The notes under the pieces: generated by a model
Databases searched by the model: none
The model's input: the letters and a program-made list of their open reading frames with translations, nothing else
Told to the model about the DNA's origin: nothing
Translations under genes and position numbers: made by a program
Part shown: positions 39,417-43,309 of the stretch, piece after piece
Layout: every line of letters starts with the position of its first letter
How positions within the stretch are numbered: the stretch's first letter is position 1
Source: Bacilli bacterium
GTDB taxonomy: Bacteria > Bacillota_I > Bacilli_A > RF39 > UBA660
Direction of reading: 5' to 3'
Assembly: GCA_017476705.1 (NCBI GenBank)
Contig: JAFUZI010000078.1
Span: 1-43,309, forward strand
DNA: 43,309 bases

Positions 39417-41507
39417 TTGAGGAATAATAAGGAGAGTGAATTTAATAATTTTGATAATACAAAGGATTATAATATACATGAAACCATTGAATTTAAGAAC
39501 ATAAAAGAAGTGTTATTTGAAGATAATTTAGAATACATGACAGATTATTTGAGAAACTTATTAAAAGTTGAGAAACCTAATAATCTTGATTGCTTTAAGC
39601 AAAAATTATTTTTAACTAATGCAAATCAAAATGGCAAAAGAGCTATAATATATGTAAGATTATCTGTAGAAGATATAGAAAAATCAGATGGTAATGTTAG
39701 TAAAAGTATATTAAATCAGCTTTTAATGTTATTAACTTATTGTAGAGATAAAGGACTATATGTAGTAGGAATATTTTATGAAGAGGGAATAAGCGGTAGT
39801 GATGGTAGCCGTGAAGAATGGAATAAAACACTAACATTTTGTGAACTTGGTAATACTGATATTTATATTTGCAAAAGTCAATCTAGATTTGCAAGAAGTA
39901 TAGAGTTTGTAGAAAAATATTTACATAAGAAATTTATAGAGTGGAATATAAGGTTTTTAAGCATTGTTGATAATATTGATACTAACAATAAAGGAAATAA
40001 GAAATCTAGTCAAATAACAGCTATGACAGACCAATGGCGACTAGAAGACCAATCTGTTTCTACTAGAAGTACATTTAAAGCTAAAAATGAAGCTGGACAA
40101 TGGACTGGGTCATTTGCACCATATGGCTATGATGAAGACCCTAGCGATAGGTACCATTTTGTTATAGATGAAGAGGCAGCTAAAGTTGTGAGGGATATTT
40201 ATTCTATGTATGCTAATGGACTTGGATATTTTAAAATATGTAAAATTTTAAATGATAAAAATATACCAACACCTAGTAGATATAAAAAATTAAAAGGCTC
40301 AAATTATGTTTGCCCAGTAGCACCAAATGGAAGTACTTATTGGAATAAAGATACTATTAGAAAAATATTAATGGATAAAACCTATGATGGAATATTAATA
40401 CAACACAGAACTGAAAACATTTCTTATGATAACGATAAACGAAGAATTATACCAGAAGAAGAACAAAGAGTAGTAGCTTGTTGTCATGAAAGAATAATTG
40501 ACCCTAATATTTCAAAAATAGTAAGAAAAAAATTTGATGATAGAAAGAAAAAAGACCTTTTATCTTTATCAAAAAGAGAAACTAGTTCTTTAATTTCATT
40601 AATTGAAAATGCTATTGAAAATGGCAATATCATAGAAGAACAGATTTTAGAATTAAAATATAAAATATCTTTATTAAATAATGCTTTAGTAACCAATAAT
40701 ATAGAAGATATTATAATTAAGTTCAATGATTTAAGAGCTTATTCTTCAACTATTAATTCACAACTACAAAAAGATATACAAGATGGTATAGAAGTGTTTA
40801 CAACTTCTAAATCTAGAGTAAGACCAAGCAAAGATGGTAAAATACATATATTTAGTAAAAAAGTATATTGTAAGTGTTGTGGTAAAACTTTTACTAAAGA
40901 AGCTTATAAGACTGGACCACGAAAAAGTGGTAAAACTAAAGCATATTTAAAATGTAAAAATAGATTACAAACTGGTGGCTCTGCTTGTGATAATAATAAT
41001 TCAATACAATATGAGAAATTAGAAGAAGTTGTTTTAAATGAAATTAATAGTCTTATTAATAAATATTATAATCAATCAAAATTAGAAAAAAGCTATTATG
41101 AAAATAAAAATCATTCAAATATCAAAAGAGATATAGAAGTATTAGAAAAAGAAAAAAACGATTTAAGCAAACAGATTGCATTAAATAGTGAAAGATTTGC
41201 ACTATTATATGAAGATAGGGCAAATAAAATAATAACAACAGATGAATTTGTTATGCTTAAGAATAAATATCAAAATGATAACAATAGTTATAATTTACGA
41301 ATAGAAGAGATAAATTTAGAAATATCAGAACTAGAAAACAAAAAGGATAATCAACAAAATATATGTGACATTTTTAAAAAATATAAACATATTAGTAAAT
41401 TAGATAGAATTATTGTTGATACATTTATTTCAAAAATTTTAATTGATAAAATTGATAAAGGAACTAATACAAGAGAAATTAAAATAATATGGAACTTTAA
41501 TTTATAA
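39417..41507 (+). CDS. Large serine recombinase (integrase/excisionase)
   Basis: 696 residues from TTG 39417 (AGGAAGG upstream). The catalytic domain begins near residue 75: AIIYVRLSVED contains nucleophile Ser83; SQSRFARS holds a conserved Arg cluster. A recombinase domain with GSFAPYGYDEDP is at about 225-340. The zinc ribbon (CKCCGKTF ... CKNRL ... C, about 475-525) and a coiled coil (about 550-660) follow, as in phiC31/TndX-type enzymes. The roughly 75-residue N-terminal extension is unusual. The gene ends 24 bases before the attR core. Confidence 0.93.
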   Translation: MRNNKESEFNNFDNTKDYNIHETIEFKNIKEVLFEDNLEYMTDYLRNLLKVEKPNNLDCFKQKLFLTNANQNGKRAIIYVRLSVEDIEKSDGNVSKSILNQLLMLLTYCRDKGLYVVGIFYEEGISGSDGSREEWNKTLTFCELGNTDIYICKSQSRFARSIEFVEKYLHKKFIEWNIRFLSIVDNIDTNNKGNKKSSQITAMTDQWRLEDQSVSTRSTFKAKNEAGQWTGSFAPYGYDEDPSDRYHFVIDEEAAKVVRDIYSMYANGLGYFKICKILNDKNIPTPSRYKKLKGSNYVCPVAPNGSTYWNKDTIRKILMDKTYDGILIQHRTENISYDNDKRRIIPEEEQRVVACCHERIIDPNISKIVRKKFDDRKKKDLLSLSKRETSSLISLIENAIENGNIIEEQILELKYKISLLNNALVTNNIEDIIIKFNDLRAYSSTINSQLQKDIQDGIEVFTTSKSRVRPSKDGKIHIFSKKVYCKCCGKTFTKEAYKTGPRKSGKTKAYLKCKNRLQTGGSACDNNNSIQYEKLEEVVLNEINSLINKYYNQSKLEKSYYENKNHSNIKRDIEVLEKEKNDLSKQIALNSERFALLYEDRANKIITTDEFVMLKNKYQNDNNSYNLRIEEINLEISELENKKDNQQNICDIFKKYKHISKLDRIIVDTFISKILIDKIDKGTNTREIKIIWNFNL

Positions 41508-41531
41508 TTCCTTGTATAAGAGAATGCCCGA

Positions 41532-41536
41532 CATGG
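41532..41536 (+). other. attR core CATGG
   Basis: Right junction: element sequence GAGAATGCCCGA, CATGG, then amidase codons (GA GGA TTA GAT CCT GGT continues). Fusing the left flank ...GACCCTGGT to CATGGAGGATTA restores codons for DPGHGGLDPG. Confidence 0.85.
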
Positions 41537-42071
41537 AGGATTAGATCCTGGTGCATTATATGGTGGAATAAAAGAAAAAGATATTAATCTGGAAATATCA
41601 AAAAAATTAGACAATGGACTAACTAAATTAGGAGCTATTGTCTATATGACCAGAGATGGTGATTATGATTTGTCAGCAATTAGAACAAATAATAGAAAAA
41701 GAAGTGATTTATCTAGAAGGGTTAATTTAATAAATAAATCAAAGTGTGATATATTTTTATCAATTCATTTAAATGCTGAAGATACAAATTCTTGGAAAGG
41801 CGCTCAGGTATTTTATGATGATATTAATAGTTCAAATAAAAAATTGGCTATGGTATTGCAACAACAGCTAAAACGCGATTTAAAAACATCTAGAAAGATA
41901 AAAAAAGTTGATAAACTATATCTTCAAAAGAGAATTACTGTTCCGGGTGTTTTAATAGAAATTGGCTTTTTAAGCAATCCTAATGAAAGATATCTACTTA
42001 AATCTAATAATTATCAAGAAAAAGTTGTGAATTCAATTACCAAAGGGATATTATTATACTTTAATGATTGA
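41532..42071 (+). pseudogene. CwlD-like N-acetylmuramoyl-L-alanine amidase, 3' part, interrupted
   Basis: Carries the rest of an Amidase_3 domain: HGGLDPGALYGG, the zinc-binding Glu of IKEKDINLEI, the zinc-binding His of SIHLNAEDTN, WKGAQVFYDD, and the catalytic Glu of GVLIEIGFLSNPNE. The WKGAQVFY and IEIGFLSNP stretches resemble the sporulation amidase CwlD, which makes muramic delta-lactam in spore cortex. It lacks start, signal peptide and first zinc ligand while the element is present; ATG 41646 has no ribosome site. Ends in TGA. Confidence 0.88.
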
Positions 42072-42082
42072 TAGATATGTGT

Positions 42083-42088
42083 TATAAT
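42083..42088 (+). promoter_or_regulatory. -10 element of the Abi gene
   Basis: TATAAT preceded by TGTGT at 42078-42082, 26 bases before ATG 42115. The best -35 candidate (TTTAAT at 42060-42065, 17-base spacer) is weak. Confidence 0.5.
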
Positions 42089-42114
42089 GTTATTGTAAGA
42101 TTGGGAGGATGTCT

Positions 42115-43047
42115 ATGAGTAAAAAGACATTTAAAACACTTGATGAGCAAGTTAAGATTTTAAGAGACAAGGGCTTGATTATAAATGATGAAGATAAAGT
42201 AAAAGAAATTCTTTTTAGAGAAAATTATTTTTTCATAAATGGATACAGACATCTATTTCAGCGAAATGATGTGGATAATACTTTTATTGCTGGGACAACA
42301 TTTGAAGAATTATATGGTGCATTTATTTTTGATAGAAATATAAGAAATATTATGTTTAAGTATATCTTAATTATTGAGAATAATGTTAAATCTGTTATTG
42401 GATACCAAATGTCTAGAAAATATGGTTTTAAAGAAAAAGATTATTTAAATCCTAAAAATTTTAATCAAGATAATATAAAAATTAGACAAGTATATGATGT
42501 TTTAAATAAGGTAAAACGACAACTTAGGATTAATGGAAGACAACATGCTGCAACAAGCCATTATATAAATAATTATGGTTATATTCCAATGTGGGTACTT
42601 GTTAAAGTATTGTCTTTTGGAATTATATCAGAATTATATGGCATTTTAAAAATTGAAGATCAAATTTCAATATCAAGTTATTATGGTATTAATTCATCAA
42701 CTTTACAAGTTTACTTGCAAATATTATCTAATTTTAGAAACTTGTGTGCGCATGAAGATATTTTGTATGATCATAGGATTCAAAAAGTAATACCAGATTG
42801 TATATATCATGAGCGTTTAAATATTGAAAAAACTGACGATGAATATAAATATGGTAAAAATGATTTATTCGCATTAATTATTATTATGAAAGAAATGCTT
42901 TCAAAAGAGGAATTTAACGACATGTTGTATCAAATTGGCTATGAAGTTGATGTGTTAGATGGAAAGGTTGATACTGTTCCTCTAAAAACAATTTTAAATA
43001 AAATGGGATTCCCAAGTAACTTTAGGGATATTAAAGAAATGGAGTAG
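42115..43047 (+). CDS. Abi family protein (AbiD/AbiF-like), HEPN-type
   Basis: 310 residues from ATG 42115 (GGGAGG six bases upstream; ATG 42109 is too close to it). FRENYFFINGYRHLF, FEELYGAFIFDRNIRN and YIPMWVLVKVLSFGIISELY are Abi_2-family patterns. FRNLCAHEDILYDHR contains an Rx4H HEPN RNase motif (Arg208, His213). Family members abort phage infection or act as RNA-cleaving toxins. It is outside the 8-kb element, directly after the amidase gene, and followed at once by the next gene. Confidence 0.85.
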   Translation: MSKKTFKTLDEQVKILRDKGLIINDEDKVKEILFRENYFFINGYRHLFQRNDVDNTFIAGTTFEELYGAFIFDRNIRNIMFKYILIIENNVKSVIGYQMSRKYGFKEKDYLNPKNFNQDNIKIRQVYDVLNKVKRQLRINGRQHAATSHYINNYGYIPMWVLVKVLSFGIISELYGILKIEDQISISSYYGINSSTLQVYLQILSNFRNLCAHEDILYDHRIQKVIPDCIYHERLNIEKTDDEYKYGKNDLFALIIIMKEMLSKEEFNDMLYQIGYEVDVLDGKVDTVPLKTILNKMGFPSNFRDIKEME

Positions 43048-43051
43048 TTGT

Positions 43052-43309
43052 ATGGATAAAAAAATAGTTATGTCACTTTTATCTTCTGTCTTGGCTTTGG
43101 CATTGATTTTATGCATAAATGTTACCAATATTAATAAAAATAGTAAAATGGATGCATTAAAGTTTAAGGCAGAATATGAATCATTAAATGGTAAAAAAAA
43201 TAAAAATAATAAAGAATATGTACATGTTGAAATAAATAAGAATAATCCATTTGTGTATGCTAGTTTTGATGAAGTAATAGATACATTAAAAAATGGGACA
43301 GGTGTTATA
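43052..43309 (+). CDS. Membrane-anchored protein, possibly thioredoxin-like, partial
   Basis: 86 codons visible; the gene runs off the window. An N-terminal anchor (VMSLLSSVLALALILCINV) precedes a Lys/Asn-rich linker and then NPFVYASFDEVIDTLKNGTG followed by Val-Ile. A pattern of 'xFDEVIDxLKNGTGVI' often precedes the CxxC strand of thioredoxin-like proteins in Bacillota, but the active site would lie beyond the window, so this is a weak guess. It starts 4 bases after the Abi stop. Confidence 0.5.
   Translation, partial: MDKKIVMSLLSSVLALALILCINVTNINKNSKMDALKFKAEYESLNGKKNKNNKEYVHVEINKNNPFVYASFDEVIDTLKNGTGVI

Larger units (their letters stand above)
33478..41531 (+). mobile_element. 8.05-kb serine-recombinase integrative element in a CwlD-like amidase gene
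   Basis: Bounded by CATGG at both ends. Gene content: small ORF, RHH regulator (minus), membrane coiled-coil protein, lipoprotein, XRE regulator (minus), 106-residue protein, FtsK/TcpA-like translocase, HUH Rep/relaxase, 42-residue protein, large serine recombinase. There are no capsid, terminase, VirB4 or other mating-pore genes, so it looks like an integrative mobilisable element or an integrated plasmid-like replicon. The recombinase is at the right end, as usual for such elements. Boundaries follow directly from the restored amidase reading frame. Confidence 0.9.

Noticed and set aside
33478..41531. Prophage
   Set aside because: No capsid, portal, terminase, tail or lysis genes; contents are replication/transfer-like plus recombinase.
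33478..41531. Complete self-transmissible ICE of the Tn916 type
   Set aside because: No VirB4, VirB6, VirB8 or cell-wall hydrolase genes inside the boundaries; only a translocase and HUH protein.
41351..41614. Minus-strand ORF spanning attR
   Set aside because: It crosses the recombination junction and overlaps two well-supported plus-strand genes; composition is that of an antisense shadow.
41646..42071. Independent small gene starting at ATG 41646
   Set aside because: No ribosome site, and the frame is continuous with upstream amidase codons from the attR core; it is the 3' part of the interrupted gene.
1..43309. Mycoplasma-type code with TGA as Trp
   Set aside because: map and the amidase gene end at TGA in the expected place and Trp residues are encoded by TGG.
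1..43309. CRISPR arrays, rRNA genes or tRNA genes
   Set aside because: No regularly spaced repeats, rRNA stretches or cloverleaf-like sequences were seen in the intergenic regions on reading; no tRNA scan could be run.

Overview
The window is AT-rich chromosomal DNA using the standard bacterial code: TGA is a stop (for example at the end of map) and TGG is Trp. Gene order (tilS-ftsH, parA-parB-mscS-DUF951-ychF-rpsF-ssb-rpsR, then the S10-spc-alpha ribosomal block, ecfA-ecfA-truA-rplM-rpsI) is that of a Bacillota genome near the replication origin. Missing rpmD and hpt, the zinc-type S14, a zinc-LID adenylate kinase and strong AT bias suggest a reduced, probably host-associated Bacilli/Erysipelotrichia/RF39-like lineage; that placement is inference. 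Coat-F-like proteins and a CwlD-like amidase suggest a spore-forming ancestry.

Layout. 1-4571: end of an acidic protein, ung, tilS, ftsH. 4722-5148 (minus strand): two overlapping small genes, one coat-F-like. 5286-12294: parA, parB, an MscS channel, DUF951, an AbgT-type transporter, ychF, a BI-1 family protein, then rpsF-ssb-rpsR behind an S6:S18-type leader. 12407-26626: one long ribosomal-protein/translation operon, rpsJ to rplQ, with secY, adk, map, infA, rpmJ and rpoA; it has a strong promoter, a structured leader and a second RNA structure between infA and rpmJ. 26696-32821: a hypothetical protein, an SDR oxidoreductase, a pilin-like protein, two degenerate EcfA-like ATPases without EcfT, truA, rplM-rpsI behind a structured leader, and an RlmI-like methyltransferase. 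32825-33333: a divergent XRE regulator and small protein sharing a palindromic promoter.

The most notable region is 33478-41531, an 8,054-bp integrated element. It sits inside the codons of the zinc-binding DPGHGG motif of a CwlD-like N-acetylmuramoyl-L-alanine amidase. Both ends carry the 5-bp core CATGG, and joining the flanks restores an intact 219-codon amidase. The element encodes a large serine recombinase, an FtsK/TcpA-like DNA translocase, an HUH replication or relaxase protein, a conserved-looking small protein before the translocase, RHH and XRE regulators, and two cargo-like envelope proteins (a membrane coiled-coil protein and a lipoprotein). No mating-pore genes are present. Two GC-rich hairpins lie between the translocase and HUH genes, where an origin of transfer or replication is expected. 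Three element promoters share a TTGAG -35 box, and two of them, plus an inverted copy, share a longer motif.

To the right of the element are the rest of the amidase gene, an Abi-family (HEPN-type) protein and the start of a membrane-anchored protein cut by the window end.
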